Translations under genes and position numbers: made by a program
Notes under the pieces: generated by a model
What the model was told of the DNA's origin: nothing
The model's input: the letters and a program-made list of their open reading frames with translations, nothing else
Databases searched by the model: none
Origin: Actinomycetota bacterium
GTDB taxonomy: Bacteria; Actinomycetota; Acidimicrobiia; IMCC26256; PALSA-610
DNA length: 52,416 bases
Assembly (NCBI GenBank): GCA_005779395.1
Contig: SXJP01000049.1
Span: 1 to 52,416, forward strand
Direction of reading: 5' to 3'
In this document: piece by piece, positions 1-8,728 of the stretch
Position numbering within the stretch: position 1 is the first letter of the stretch
How the letters are laid out: each line of letters starts with the position of its first letter

Positions 1-2
1 CC

Positions 3-1628
3 ACGTTGGCAGATAACGTCTGCGACAACGTCGTCGACTGCGCAGGTATGGCGGACGACTTGTTCGAGAGCTACGAAGTAACCCTTGTTGCGTCGATCAT
101 CCTTGGTGTCGCCGCCTTCGCATCTGTTGGCGCCAACCCGGCTCTTGGCTTGGTGTTCCCGCTTGCGGCCCGCGCAATTGGTGTGCTCGCTTCGATCGTC
201 GGTGTCTTCATGGTGAAGGCAACCGACAAAGACAAGTCGGCAATGGCACCGATCAACCGAGGTTTCATTACAGCCACGGCGCTAACACTCGCCGGTACGG
301 CGGTCTTGGCATTCGGTTACGTCGGTAACGACCACGACAACATCGGCCTCAAGTGTTTCCTTGCAGTGGTGATTGGCCTTGTGCTCGCTCAGGGTGCAAG
401 CAGACTCACCGAGTACTTCACAAGCACAGAAACAAAACCAGTTCAAGAAATTGCAGAGTCAGCTGCAACTGGTGGACCGGCCACTGCAACACTCTCAGGT
501 ATCGCTTCTGGGCTTGAAAGCTCTGTTTGGGCAATCATCCTTGTAGCGATCGCGATTGGAGCAGCTGCTGGTCTTGGCGGCGGCAACATTCAGCTATCGC
601 TTTACCTAGTGGCACTCACCGGAATGGGCATGCTTGCCACTACTGGTGTTGTTGTGGCAGAAGACACTTTCGGTCCGGTTGCAGACAACGCTGCTGGAAT
701 CGCTGAGATGTCTGGCGAGTTCGAAGGCGAGCCGCAGCGCATCATGGTGAGCCTCGACGCAGTCGGCAACACAACCAAGGCTGTAACGAAGGGCTTTGCA
801 ATCGGCTCTGCTGTGATTGCATCGGTCGCAATCTTCGCGAGTTTCATCGAGACGATTGGTTCCGAAGACGAGAAAATTGCTGGACTAGTTGAGTCGGCCA
901 AAGAAGCTGGCGGCACGGTGTTCGATGTCGTCCAGATCAACGTCGCCAACCCGACACAGTTCATTGGAATGTTGGTCGGTGGATCGATAGCGTTCTTGTT
1001 CTCCGCCCTTGCGATTCGTGCCGTTGGCCGTACCGCCGGAGTTGTAGTCCAAGAAGTACGTCGCCAGTTTGCCGATGGCAAGATCATGTCAGGTGAAAAG
1101 AAGCCCGACTACGGACCGGTCATCGACATCTGCACGGCAGCATCGCTTCGCGAACTTGCTACGCCTGCATTGTTGGCAGTCCTCACACCAGTCATCATTG
1201 GCTTCGGGCTTGGCTATCTAGCGCTTGGCGCATTCCTCGCCGCCGTCATCCTCACAGGTCAGCTCATGGCCAACTTCTTGAGCAACGCCGGTGGAGCATG
1301 GGACAACGCGAAGAAGTATGTCGAGGATGGCCACCACGGCGGTAAGGGTTCAGACGCATACAAGGCGGCGGTCATCTGTGACACCGTCGGAGACCCATTC
1401 AAAGATACCGCTGGTCCTGCGCTCAACCCGCTTATCAAGGTCATGAACCTCGTGTCACTGCTGTTGCTTCCTGCGATCATCAGCATGCAGGACAACGACG
1501 GTGTTCGTTACGCAGTAGCGGGAGCGGCACTAGTGGTGTTGCTCGGCGCTATCGCCTTCAGCAAGCGCGAGAGTGCTGGATTTGCTGGCGAGGCAGTCGA
1601 GGCACAAAAGGAATCAGTTTCTGTCTAA
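3..1628 (+). CDS. hppA: Membrane-bound proton-pumping pyrophosphatase, C-terminal three quarters (5' end outside window)
   Basis: Hydrolyses cytoplasmic pyrophosphate and pumps H+ across the membrane. The reading frame is open at the window edge; about 541 residues of the usual 700 or so are present. Visible are the hydrophobic multi-helix pattern, the motif GNTTKAVTKGFAIG and the C-terminal signature NAGGAWDNAKKY followed by CDTVGDPFKDTAGP. The Lys in GNTTK (codon at 777-779) is the residue that marks K+-independent enzymes, so this one should not need potassium (family knowledge). Odd: the usually invariant GDNVGDCAGMAAD stretch reads CDNVVDCAGMADD at 21-59, with two conserved glycines replaced. 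It ends just before a strong hairpin shared with the convergent DedA gene. Confidence 0.96.
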   Translation, partial: TLADNVCDNVVDCAGMADDLFESYEVTLVASIILGVAAFASVGANPALGLVFPLAARAIGVLASIVGVFMVKATDKDKSAMAPINRGFITATALTLAGTAVLAFGYVGNDHDNIGLKCFLAVVIGLVLAQGASRLTEYFTSTETKPVQEIAESAATGGPATATLSGIASGLESSVWAIILVAIAIGAAAGLGGGNIQLSLYLVALTGMGMLATTGVVVAEDTFGPVADNAAGIAEMSGEFEGEPQRIMVSLDAVGNTTKAVTKGFAIGSAVIASVAIFASFIETIGSEDEKIAGLVESAKEAGGTVFDVVQINVANPTQFIGMLVGGSIAFLFSALAIRAVGRTAGVVVQEVRRQFADGKIMSGEKKPDYGPVIDICTAASLRELATPALLAVLTPVIIGFGLGYLALGAFLAAVILTGQLMANFLSNAGGAWDNAKKYVEDGHHGGKGSDAYKAAVICDTVGDPFKDTAGPALNPLIKVMNLVSLLLLPAIISMQDNDGVRYAVAGAALVVLLGAIAFSKRESAGFAGEAVEAQKESVSV

Positions 1629-1661
1629 GTCGCTCTGAGTTTCTATAGAGCTAGCAACGTT

Positions 1662-1687
1662 GTGGGCCGTCCTTCGGGGCGGCCCAC
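1662..1687. terminator. Bidirectional hairpin terminator with UUCG tetraloop
   Basis: GTGGGCCGTCC at 1662-1672 pairs with GGGCGGCCCAC at 1677-1687 around a TTCG loop: 11 pairs, one of them G-U. It lies exactly between the stop of hppA (+) and the stop of the DedA gene (-). There is no long T-run on either side, as is common in actinobacteria. Confidence 0.85.
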
Positions 1688-1692
1688 TCGCG

Positions 1693-2325
1693 TCACGCAG
1701 TCTTGTTGCGCTTGTGTTTGCGGTACTCGAGGAGTGGCGGAAGCAACGAGATAACAACGATCAGAGCGACTATCGGCAGTAGGTACTTGTCTATGTTGTC
1801 CTCGCCGATTGTGTCGCCAAGGAAGTAACCGAGGAGCGTGACGCCCACCGCCCACAGCAATGCACCGACAATGTTGTAGATAGCAAATACCCGCGCCTTC
1901 ATTGCGCCGGTTCCCGCAAGGATCGGCACAATGGTCCGGACGAAAGGCACGAAGCGCGCGATCACGATTGCTCGAGGGCCTCGGGCCGCAAAAAACTCCG
2001 ATGCTTGGTCGGCGTACTTGGTTTTGAAAAGTTTTGCCTCTGGTTTGAACAGACGTACTCCGTAACGCGCTCCGATGTAATAACCGATCTGGCCGCCGAG
2101 GACAGCAGCCACAAACGCCCCGACTACTAAGACTCCAAGATTGAGGTGGGGAAGTGTTCCACCTTCGGGTGCCGATGCGGCGAATCCAGCGATGAAGAGC
2201 AGCGAGTCTCCCGGTAGTGGGGCCGGAATGAGTCCCGATTCAATAAAGACAATGAGGATCAGGCCGATTGGGCCGAAGCGCTCGATGAGTTGTTTAGGGT
2301 CAATGAAATCAAGGAGAGCAAGCAT
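1693..2325 (-). CDS. DedA/SNARE-associated family membrane protein
   Basis: A 210-residue integral membrane protein of the DedA superfamily, whose members are implicated in flipping undecaprenyl phosphate or other lipids. The family fingerprint is present: FIESGLIPAPLPGD (residues 27-40, with Glu29 and Pro38-Gly39-Asp40) between hydrophobic segments, and the conserved RFVPFVRTIVPILAGTGAM stretch near residue 125, whose arginines are functionally important in the family. Further membrane segments fill the C-terminal half, before a basic tail (EYRKHKRNK). The ATG at 2325-2323 gives a full-length protein; no clear Shine-Dalgarno precedes it. Substrate not determinable from sequence. Confidence 0.9.
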   Translation of the reverse strand: MLALLDFIDPKQLIERFGPIGLILIVFIESGLIPAPLPGDSLLFIAGFAASAPEGGTLPHLNLGVLVVGAFVAAVLGGQIGYYIGARYGVRLFKPEAKLFKTKYADQASEFFAARGPRAIVIARFVPFVRTIVPILAGTGAMKARVFAIYNIVGALLWAVGVTLLGYFLGDTIGEDNIDKYLLPIVALIVVISLLPPLLEYRKHKRNKTA

Positions 2326-2469
2326 CGGTTGCGCACGCTAGGGGCATATTTGGACGAGGGCGCGACATGGTGGGATTCGTCTAATCATTGACCTCGCATG
2401 CTTACCTGTACGGTCTAGCGGTGTTGACTCGCTAAGAATCAGAACGCATTTGACCTTTAGGAACCGACA

Positions 2470-5088
2470 TTGCCCAAGCCGCTCGTAGTTGTTGAATCAC
2501 CAGCCAAGGCCCGCACGATCGCGGGTTTTTTGGGCGACGGCTACCAAGTGATGGCTTCGATTGGCCATATTCGCGACCTCCCAAAGAGTGGCCTCGCGAT
2601 CGATGTCGACAACGGCTTCAAGGCCGCCTACGAAGTGCCTGCAGGCAAGAAAGCCATCGTGCGAGACCTAAAGGCGGCGCTCAAGAACGCAGACGAACTA
2701 ATTCTCGCCACCGATGAGGATCGCGAAGGCGAAGCCATTTCGTGGCACATCGTGGAAGTTCTTCAACCAAAAGTGCCAGTGAAACGCATGGTCTTTCATG
2801 AGATCACGCGCCAAGCAATCCAAGAGGCTCTCGAGAACCCTCGTGCGCTTGACCTCAAACTTGTAGAAGCGCAGGAGGGTCGCAGAATTCTTGACCGGCT
2901 CGTCGGTTACGAAGTTTCACCTGTGTTGTGGCGCAAGATTGGGTCGCAAGCGCGTAGCGCTGGCCGCGTTCAGAGTGTTGCTGTGCGCATGGTCGTGCAA
3001 CGCGAACGGGCGCGAATGGCGTTTCGTCGCGGTGGTTGGTTCGATATCGAAGGAGCATTCCACGCGAAAGGTGAGCCGTTCAACGCAAAACTCATCGAAC
3101 TCGATGGTGTGCGCATAGCCACTGGCAAAGATTTCGATCCTGCTACGGGTGTCGTTGCAGACGGCAAAGAGGTTGTTCAATTATCAGAGCAGCAGGCAAC
3201 CGCACTTGCTGGCGCGCTCACATCGCAACCGTTTGTTGTGCGTTCGGTTGAAAGCCAAAAGTTTTCTGAGAAGCCGAAAGCCCCTTTCACTACGAGCACG
3301 CTGCAGCAAGAGTCATCGCGCAAGTTGCGTTTTGGTGCAGCAAAGACAATGGCGGTCGCGCAGAGGCTTTACGAGCGTGGCTATATCACGTACATGCGAA
3401 CCGACAGCATCAACTTGTCGAGTCAGGCAATTGCAGCGGCACGCAGCACAATCGCGAAGTTGTACGGCAACCAATTCATGCCAGATTCGCCACGCACTTA
3501 TCGCGGCAAGGTAAAGAACGCGCAAGAGGCGCACGAAGCAATCCGTCCGGCTGGCGAATCAATCCGAACGCCGCAGGAAGTGACCGCTGAACTCGACGCC
3601 GACGAAAAGCGTTTATATGAGTTGGTTTGGGCGAGGACTATTGCGAGTCAGATGGTCGATGCACGCGCTCGGCGCGTAACTCTGAAACTAGCGGCAACTA
3701 CGGCTAATGGAGAGTCCGCGACTTTTAGGGCGAGCGGGAAAACATATGAGTTCCTGGGTTTTCGCAGCGTCTATGTCGAGGACACAGACGACACCGACGA
3801 TGGCGAGAACGAAGCTGTCTTGCCGGTGGTTGCCGAGGGTGATCCAATCACATGTGAACTTCTTGCGCCTGCAGGTCACGAGACCAAGCCGCCGGCGCGC
3901 TACACAGAAGCGAGTCTGGTAAAAGAGCTCGAGGAACGTGGTATCGGCCGGCCGAGCACATACGCGGCGGTGCTCGGGACAATCCAGGCGCGTGGTTACG
4001 CATGGAAGAAGGGCACAGCGCTCGTCCCTTCATGGAGCGCGTTTGCTGTGACGCGGCTACTCGAAGACCATTTCGGGCATCTCGTTGACTTCGGCTTCAC
4101 CGCAACGATGGAAGAAGCGCTCGACACGATTGCTGCTGGCCAAGGCGAAGCCGAGAAGTGGTTGCATTCTTTTTACTTTGGTAACGGGGTCGCTGGGCTG
4201 TCGGAACTTGTGGGCGACACGAACCTTGCGGCAATCGACCCGCGCGCTATTAGTACGATCCCTATCGGTGTCGACGACAACGGCATAGAGATCGTCGTGC
4301 GCGTAGGTCGCTACGGTCCCTACGTCCAGCGCGGCGAAACAGAAGAACGCGGTTCGATTCCAGATGGAATCGCTCCAGACGAGGTGACTGTGGCCCTGGC
4401 CCAGGAGCTGATCGAAATCCAGTCCCGCGGTCCGGTATCGCTAGGCGACGATCCTGAAACAGGCCTACCGGTCTACGTGCTGAGCGGTCGCTACGGCGCC
4501 TATGTGCAGCTCGGAGACCAAGAAGAGGGCTCGAAAAAGAAGCCTCAACGTGCATCCTTGTTTGCATACATGACTACAGACAACGTGACGTTCGACGAGG
4601 CTCTGAAGTTGCTGAGTCTCCCGCGTCTCGTCGGCTCAGACTCAGAAGAGCGCGAGGTCCATGCCCATCCGGGACGATACGGCCCATATCTGATGCGCTC
4701 AGATGGTGAGACCCGAAGTCTCACCGAAGAAGACCAACTCTTCACCGTCACGATCGCCGATGCCGAATCGCTGTATTCACAACCGAAGCGCGGGCGTGGT
4801 CGAGGAACCCCGAAGCCACCGCTCGCCGAATTTGGTGAGTCCCCCGACACAGCCAAGCCGATGCGAATCCTCGATGGCCGCTTCGGGCCTTACGTCACTG
4901 ATGGCATTACCAACGCCACGGTGCCGCGTGGAACAGACCCAACGAGCCTCACTGCAGACGAGGCCCTCGCATTGCTTCGTGCACGCGCCGATGCTGGTCC
5001 TGTCAAGAAACCTGCGAAGAAAGTCGCAAAAAAGACAGCTAAGAAAACTGTGAAAAAGGCCGCGAAAAAGGCAACTAAGAAGTCTTAG
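2470..5088 (+). CDS. topA: DNA topoisomerase I (type IA)
   Basis: Relaxes negative supercoils by transient single-strand cleavage. The Toprim domain opens with VVVESPAKA (Glu9) and carries the metal-binding DEDREGEA (Asp82, Asp84, Glu86). The catalytic tyrosine is Tyr308 in ITYMRTDS. There is no zinc-finger tail: the C-terminal part instead carries four copies of a G-R-Y/F-G-P/A-Y unit (GRYGPYV, GRYGAYV, GRYGPYL, GRFGPYV), then a lysine-rich tail of KK-A repeats, as in mycobacterial and other actinobacterial enzymes. The start is TTG, since no ATG lies nearby, with AGGAA about 8 bases upstream. Its stop overlaps the stop of the convergent gene by 4 bases. Confidence 0.97.
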   Translation: MPKPLVVVESPAKARTIAGFLGDGYQVMASIGHIRDLPKSGLAIDVDNGFKAAYEVPAGKKAIVRDLKAALKNADELILATDEDREGEAISWHIVEVLQPKVPVKRMVFHEITRQAIQEALENPRALDLKLVEAQEGRRILDRLVGYEVSPVLWRKIGSQARSAGRVQSVAVRMVVQRERARMAFRRGGWFDIEGAFHAKGEPFNAKLIELDGVRIATGKDFDPATGVVADGKEVVQLSEQQATALAGALTSQPFVVRSVESQKFSEKPKAPFTTSTLQQESSRKLRFGAAKTMAVAQRLYERGYITYMRTDSINLSSQAIAAARSTIAKLYGNQFMPDSPRTYRGKVKNAQEAHEAIRPAGESIRTPQEVTAELDADEKRLYELVWARTIASQMVDARARRVTLKLAATTANGESATFRASGKTYEFLGFRSVYVEDTDDTDDGENEAVLPVVAEGDPITCELLAPAGHETKPPARYTEASLVKELEERGIGRPSTYAAVLGTIQARGYAWKKGTALVPSWSAFAVTRLLEDHFGHLVDFGFTATMEEALDTIAAGQGEAEKWLHSFYFGNGVAGLSELVGDTNLAAIDPRAISTIPIGVDDNGIEIVVRVGRYGPYVQRGETEERGSIPDGIAPDEVTVALAQELIEIQSRGPVSLGDDPETGLPVYVLSGRYGAYVQLGDQEEGSKKKPQRASLFAYMTTDNVTFDEALKLLSLPRLVGSDSEEREVHAHPGRYGPYLMRSDGETRSLTEEDQLFTVTIADAESLYSQPKRGRGRGTPKPPLAEFGESPDTAKPMRILDGRFGPYVTDGITNATVPRGTDPTSLTADEALALLRARADAGPVKKPAKKVAKKTAKKTVKKAAKKATKKS

Positions 5089-6239
5089 TCGCGCCGCGCC
5101 GCACGCAGATCAGATGCCGGCCGATGCCCGTGCTGTTCTGCCCAGTCGTATCGACTTTCTGAAGTCTCATAGGCGCGTCCTGCTGCCTCACGCAACGACT
5201 TGACTGGTCGCTGATCCTTGCGCACCGTGAAGTACATGATGGAACCGAGCGGGATCGGTATCCAATAGGCCGCGAGGCGATAGGTCGGGACGCCGATTAA
5301 CGCGATGTTGCGTGTCATACCGAAACCGACCAACGTCGGTACGAGAACACTCTCGACTATGCCGAGTCCGCCGGGCGTGATCGGGATGACGGCCATCACC
5401 TGCGCGAGTCCGAAAGCTACGAGTACTCCAACTACTGGTGGACGGCCACCGAACGCCCAAAGGAAAATGAACAAACTCGCGGCATCAAACAGCCAGTTGC
5501 ACGATGCCCAAAAAAATGCTCGTCGCACGAGTTTTGGATCGTTGAGAAGTTCGCCGAGACGTTGAGCCGTTTGTTCGACGAGTTCCTCGATGCGTTGAGG
5601 ATTTTTGAAGCGCAGGCGTTTAGTGATCGTGTGCAACATTGTCTTCGCGCGCGCTTTACCACGAATTAGCCCGATTACTAATCCGGCTACGAACAAAAGC
5701 ACGATTGCTCCGGCACCAGCAGCGACTCCGTACAGGGGCCCAATTCCGTACCACGGAATCGAAATGAGCAACGCAGCCCAAAGGAGCAGGTTCAGCACTA
5801 CCGCAGATGCGAGTCCTGTGGCGGCTAGGGCGAAGCCAGCATCTGGTCCGCTCACGCCGTTAGTTGTGAGCAAGCGGTAACCGAGAGCAGTACCGGCTGC
5901 TGACCCACCCGGCACAACGTTGGTAAGTGCTTTCGTTGCGAGTTGGATTCGAAACACGCGAAGCAGACCGACACGGGTTCCATTTAGCGCGACGCGCGTG
6001 AGTTGTGAGTATGCGATCAGAGCTGCGAATTGAAGGCCTAGCCCGAGCACCAAGAAATGCAGTTTGACGTGGCTCAGTGTGTCGACCGCCTTGCGGGAGC
6101 CAGCAAGCTGCGGAAGGATCAGGTACCAGGTGACGAACAGGAACATCACGATCTTGATGGTGCGCCGCATGTGGCGAGTGGCTGCCGACGCTTGCGTCTT
6201 CTTGGAGGAGGCGACGGCGCTGGAAGTGGTCTTAGTCAT
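5085..6239 (-). CDS. UPF0104 / lysylphosphatidylglycerol synthase-type transmembrane protein
   Basis: A polytopic membrane protein of about 384 residues resembling the flippase-like domain shared by MprF and the YbhN/AglD families. Several hydrophobic helices are visible, with the typical late stretch VMAVIPITPGGLGIVES, which is the best-conserved element of this family. There is no soluble lysyltransferase domain, so lipid aminoacylation is not implied; a role in moving lipid or polyprenyl-linked substrates is only a guess. A TTG 17 codons upstream (6290) also opens the frame, but the ATG at 6239-6237 followed by a basic, Ser/Thr-rich cytoplasmic N-terminus is more plausible. Divergent from tmk. 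Confidence 0.82.
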   Translation of the reverse strand: MTKTTSSAVASSKKTQASAATRHMRRTIKIVMFLFVTWYLILPQLAGSRKAVDTLSHVKLHFLVLGLGLQFAALIAYSQLTRVALNGTRVGLLRVFRIQLATKALTNVVPGGSAAGTALGYRLLTTNGVSGPDAGFALAATGLASAVVLNLLLWAALLISIPWYGIGPLYGVAAGAGAIVLLFVAGLVIGLIRGKARAKTMLHTITKRLRFKNPQRIEELVEQTAQRLGELLNDPKLVRRAFFWASCNWLFDAASLFIFLWAFGGRPPVVGVLVAFGLAQVMAVIPITPGGLGIVESVLVPTLVGFGMTRNIALIGVPTYRLAAYWIPIPLGSIMYFTVRKDQRPVKSLREAAGRAYETSESRYDWAEQHGHRPASDLRAARRD

Positions 6240-6357
6240 CGTGTCGTATCGCTCGGTTGCCTTCGAATCGCAGGCGCGGCGGCGCCCCAAATTTGGCTAC
6301 TGAGGGAGAAACTACTGTTTGACCTACTAACTGGGGCGCAACGACCGTCAGCGTTCG

Positions 6358-6369
6358 TATGATCGGAGG
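6358..6369 (+). promoter_or_regulatory. Putative -10 element of a leaderless tmk promoter
   Basis: TATGAT at 6358-6363 stands six bases before the GTG start of tmk at 6370. This is the spacing expected if transcription starts on the first base of the start codon. GGAGG directly abuts the GTG, too close to act as a Shine-Dalgarno. No convincing -35 is seen, which is common for actinobacterial sigma-A promoters. Inference only. Confidence 0.45.
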
Positions 6370-6984
6370 GTGACACCGGGCTTTTTCATTGTCTTCGAAG
6401 GTGGCGAAGGTAGCGGTAAGAGCACCCAGGCTCAACTGTTGGCCGAGCGACTCGGCTCTGACGGCCATGAGGTGATCGTGACGTTCGAGCCAGGGGCGAC
6501 CGATCGGGGCGCTGAGTGGCGGCACGCATTGCTTGACGATCACCGTCCGCTGGATGCCCGCGCCGAGCTTCTATTGATGAATGCAGACCGAGCGCAGCAC
6601 ATGGCGGAAGTCATTCGGCCGGCACTCGATAGAGGTGCCGTGGTGATCTGCGACCGCCATTCGCCGTCTTCGATTGTGTATCAAGGCATCGCTCGTGGTC
6701 TAGGTCACGAACTCGTAGCGATGGTGTGCGCAGTAGCTACTAGCGATGTCATTCCCGATGTGGTTCTCGTGCTCGACGTCTCAGAAGCTGTTGCACGGCA
6801 ACGCCAGCCAACCGCACCTGACCGAATCGAAGCAGCGGGACCTGAGTTCCATTCGACGGTTAGGGAGTCCTACAGACATTTGGCACCGCTTTATGGATGG
6901 ACTCTCGTTGATGGCGGCCAAGAAGTGCACGACGTGGCAACGGCTGTGTGGTCAGCTGTGACCAACGTCAGACTCGGCAAGTAG
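6370..6984 (+). CDS. tmk: Thymidylate kinase
   Basis: Phosphorylates dTMP to dTDP with ATP in the cytoplasm. The P-loop is FEGGEGSGKST (residues 9-19). The substrate-site motif usually written DRY appears as CDRHSPSSIVYQG, and the LID/arginine segment reads DRIEAAGPEFHSTVRESYRHLA. The 204-residue length is normal for the family. The start is GTG at 6370; the ATG 11 bases upstream is out of frame. holB follows after 10 bases, the usual tmk-holB arrangement, so dTTP supply and replication clamp loading are probably co-transcribed. Confidence 0.94.
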   Translation: MTPGFFIVFEGGEGSGKSTQAQLLAERLGSDGHEVIVTFEPGATDRGAEWRHALLDDHRPLDARAELLLMNADRAQHMAEVIRPALDRGAVVICDRHSPSSIVYQGIARGLGHELVAMVCAVATSDVIPDVVLVLDVSEAVARQRQPTAPDRIEAAGPEFHSTVRESYRHLAPLYGWTLVDGGQEVHDVATAVWSAVTNVRLGK

Positions 6985-6994
6985 GTTCGACAAC

Positions 6995-8074
6995 GTGGCC
7001 CGAGGCACAGTGTTAGTTGGCCAAGAGCGTGTAGTCGGCGCGATAGAAGCTGCCGCCGAACGGGCTGTACACGCCTACCTCATCGTCGGCGCTGCCGGTG
7101 ACCAGCCTCTCGCTGCAGCGCGGCTATTAGCAGCCCGCCTCGTAGCAAACGACGATCGATCCGAACGTCTCGTTGCTGCTGGCAAGCACTGCGACGTCGT
7201 CGAGTTCGAACCAGTCGGTGCGGTCTACAAAGTCGAACAGATTCGCGAGGAGATTGCGTTAGAGGCATCTCGCGCACCTGTTGAGGGCGAGCGCAAAGTA
7301 TTGATTGTGCTCGAAGCAGAGCGCATGAGCAGCGCTACTAACAGGGGGGCTGGTGCCAACGCCTTCCTGAAGACGCTCGAAGAACCGCCACCGCGCACCA
7401 CCATCATTCTCGTCGCGAGTTCCGCCGTCGATGTCCTTCCTACAGTCCGGTCGCGGTGCACTGTTCTCGAGCTAACGACCGTGTCTGATGAAGTCGTCCG
7501 ATCGGCGCTAGTTGATGATGCCGATGTCGTGCTCGATGAGGCATCGTTGGCGAGGGTTGTTTCGCTCAGCGCCGGACAGCCAGGTCGGGCAAGGCACCTC
7601 GCTACTGACCTTGCTGACATGCGGTTGGCTTTTGCTTCGGCACCTAGCGCTCTCGACGGGTCGGGAGCGACTGTCGCCCGAGTGGTCAGCGGTCTCGAAT
7701 CAGCATTGGCCAACGCTGTCGCGCAACTTGAAGCCTCGCAGGTCAAAGAACTCGCAGACTTCGATGTCACTAAGCAGAACGAGGGGTACGATGTCCGCGC
7801 GGTCCGATCAGAACGAAAGAAACTTGTCGAGCGCCAGGCACGTCAGTCACGTAAGGCGCGCATCGAGTTGTTAATGGAGGGAATCAGCGCGATCGAGTCG
7901 GTGATATTCGACTCGCTTAGCGGCATCGACCAGCGTAACAGCGATGTCTCGAAACTCGACTGGGATCCAATTCGTTGCGGTAATGCACTCGATCAGTGCC
8001 GTCAGGCACGCCAGGCATTAGCGATCAACGAAAAAGGCACACTCCACCTAGAGCGCCTGCTCTTAGCGATATAG
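6995..8074 (+). CDS. holB: DNA polymerase III delta' subunit (clamp loader)
   Basis: A clamp-loader subunit helping to place the beta sliding clamp on primed DNA. It is recognised from an AAA+-like N-terminal half with the delta'/gamma hallmark NAFLKTLEEPPPRTTIILVASS and LPTVRSRC, and its place directly after tmk. The P-loop position reads GAAGDQPLAAAR (around residues 32-43) and lacks GKT/S, so nucleotide binding here is probably lost, as is usual for delta'. The C-terminal part is helical and charged (QARQSRKARIELLMEG) and divergent. Start GTG 10 bases after tmk. The assignment as delta' rather than gamma/tau follows from the degenerate P-loop and length (359 residues). Confidence 0.9.
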   Translation: MARGTVLVGQERVVGAIEAAAERAVHAYLIVGAAGDQPLAAARLLAARLVANDDRSERLVAAGKHCDVVEFEPVGAVYKVEQIREEIALEASRAPVEGERKVLIVLEAERMSSATNRGAGANAFLKTLEEPPPRTTIILVASSAVDVLPTVRSRCTVLELTTVSDEVVRSALVDDADVVLDEASLARVVSLSAGQPGRARHLATDLADMRLAFASAPSALDGSGATVARVVSGLESALANAVAQLEASQVKELADFDVTKQNEGYDVRAVRSERKKLVERQARQSRKARIELLMEGISAIESVIFDSLSGIDQRNSDVSKLDWDPIRCGNALDQCRQARQALAINEKGTLHLERLLLAI

Positions 8075-8116
8075 ACGCAGAAGCGTCACCATTAATTCGA
8101 TTTGACTTTCGGGCGC

Positions 8117-8461
8117 ATGCGTACGCGAGACTCCGCCTCGATGCTCACGACAAAACGGATTGCGACGTTGCTTGTGGGAGTGCTCCTCGGGCTTGGGATC
8201 GCTTCAGCAGTGATACTGGCCGGACCTCGCACGAACATCGTTTGTGGCTCGGGCGTAGGCCCACAGGGCTACGCGGAGCGCATTTTGCAAGGTTTGGGAG
8301 CAGGGCATTCTGACGGCTCCGCCAACACTTACTGCCCAGTTCCATCGGCGGGCGCCTGGCTGAGCGCAGGGGTAGTGCTGATTGCTGCAGCCGCGCTCAC
8401 CGTTGTTGCGTTCCGCCGAATCACCAGCCCTTATTTTTCGGGCGAATCGACCGTGGCATAA
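8117..8461 (+). CDS. Small two-helix membrane protein, unknown function
   Basis: About 114 residues from the ATG at 8117; an ATG at 8141 and a TTG at 8102 are alternatives. There are two hydrophobic segments, ATLLVGVLLGLGIASAVILAG near the N-terminus and AGAWLSAGVVLIAAAALTVV near the C-terminus. They flank a loop of about 40 residues with one Cys close to each end (NIVCGSG, TYCPVP), which would lie outside the cell if both termini are inside and could form a disulfide. I do not recognise the family. It directly precedes the tRNA-Thr fragment that bounds the accessory island. Confidence 0.55.
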   Translation: MRTRDSASMLTTKRIATLLVGVLLGLGIASAVILAGPRTNIVCGSGVGPQGYAERILQGLGAGHSDGSANTYCPVPSAGAWLSAGVVLIAAAALTVVAFRRITSPYFSGESTVA

Positions 8462-8551
8462 CGACCTCCGAGAGTGGCGGACGCTGGCGGACGATTCAAT
8501 CCCCTCAACTCAAGTGCCGCAGATGGCACCTGTTCTGACCTGTACCGAATT

Positions 8552-8584
8552 TGGAGCCGGAGAGGAGAATCGAACTCCTGACCT
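8552..8584. repeat. Left 33-bp direct repeat: tRNA-Thr 3' fragment (att-like)
   Basis: These 33 bases are identical to 11075-11107, the 3' part of the intact tRNA-Thr gene: encoded CCA, acceptor strand, T-arm and start of the variable loop, on the minus strand. Beyond 8584 the match ends, and no matching 5' acceptor strand or D-arm follows, so it is a fragment and not a tRNA. A 3' tRNA duplication flanking a gene cluster is the standard footprint of tyrosine-recombinase integration. Confidence 0.85.
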
Positions 8585-8728
8585 AATGTCCTTTGCATCA
8601 GACAGGGTGTGCTCGTCTCAGGCATGGCACCGATCAAAACGGTTATGAGCGCATCCCCGAATAAAGATTCGTCGGCCTCTTCTGGCCATCGGTCGCGCGG
8701 GGATGTCATTCGTTAGGGAGCATCGAAG

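Noticed and set aside
6240..6290. TTG start extending the UPF0104 membrane protein
   Set aside because: The extra 17 residues are basic and unlike the family, and an ATG is available at 6239.
8552..8640. A second complete tRNA on the minus strand
   Set aside because: Only the CCA end, acceptor 3' strand, T-arm and part of the variable loop match. No 5' acceptor strand or D-arm follows, and the possible anticodon loop lacks T33.
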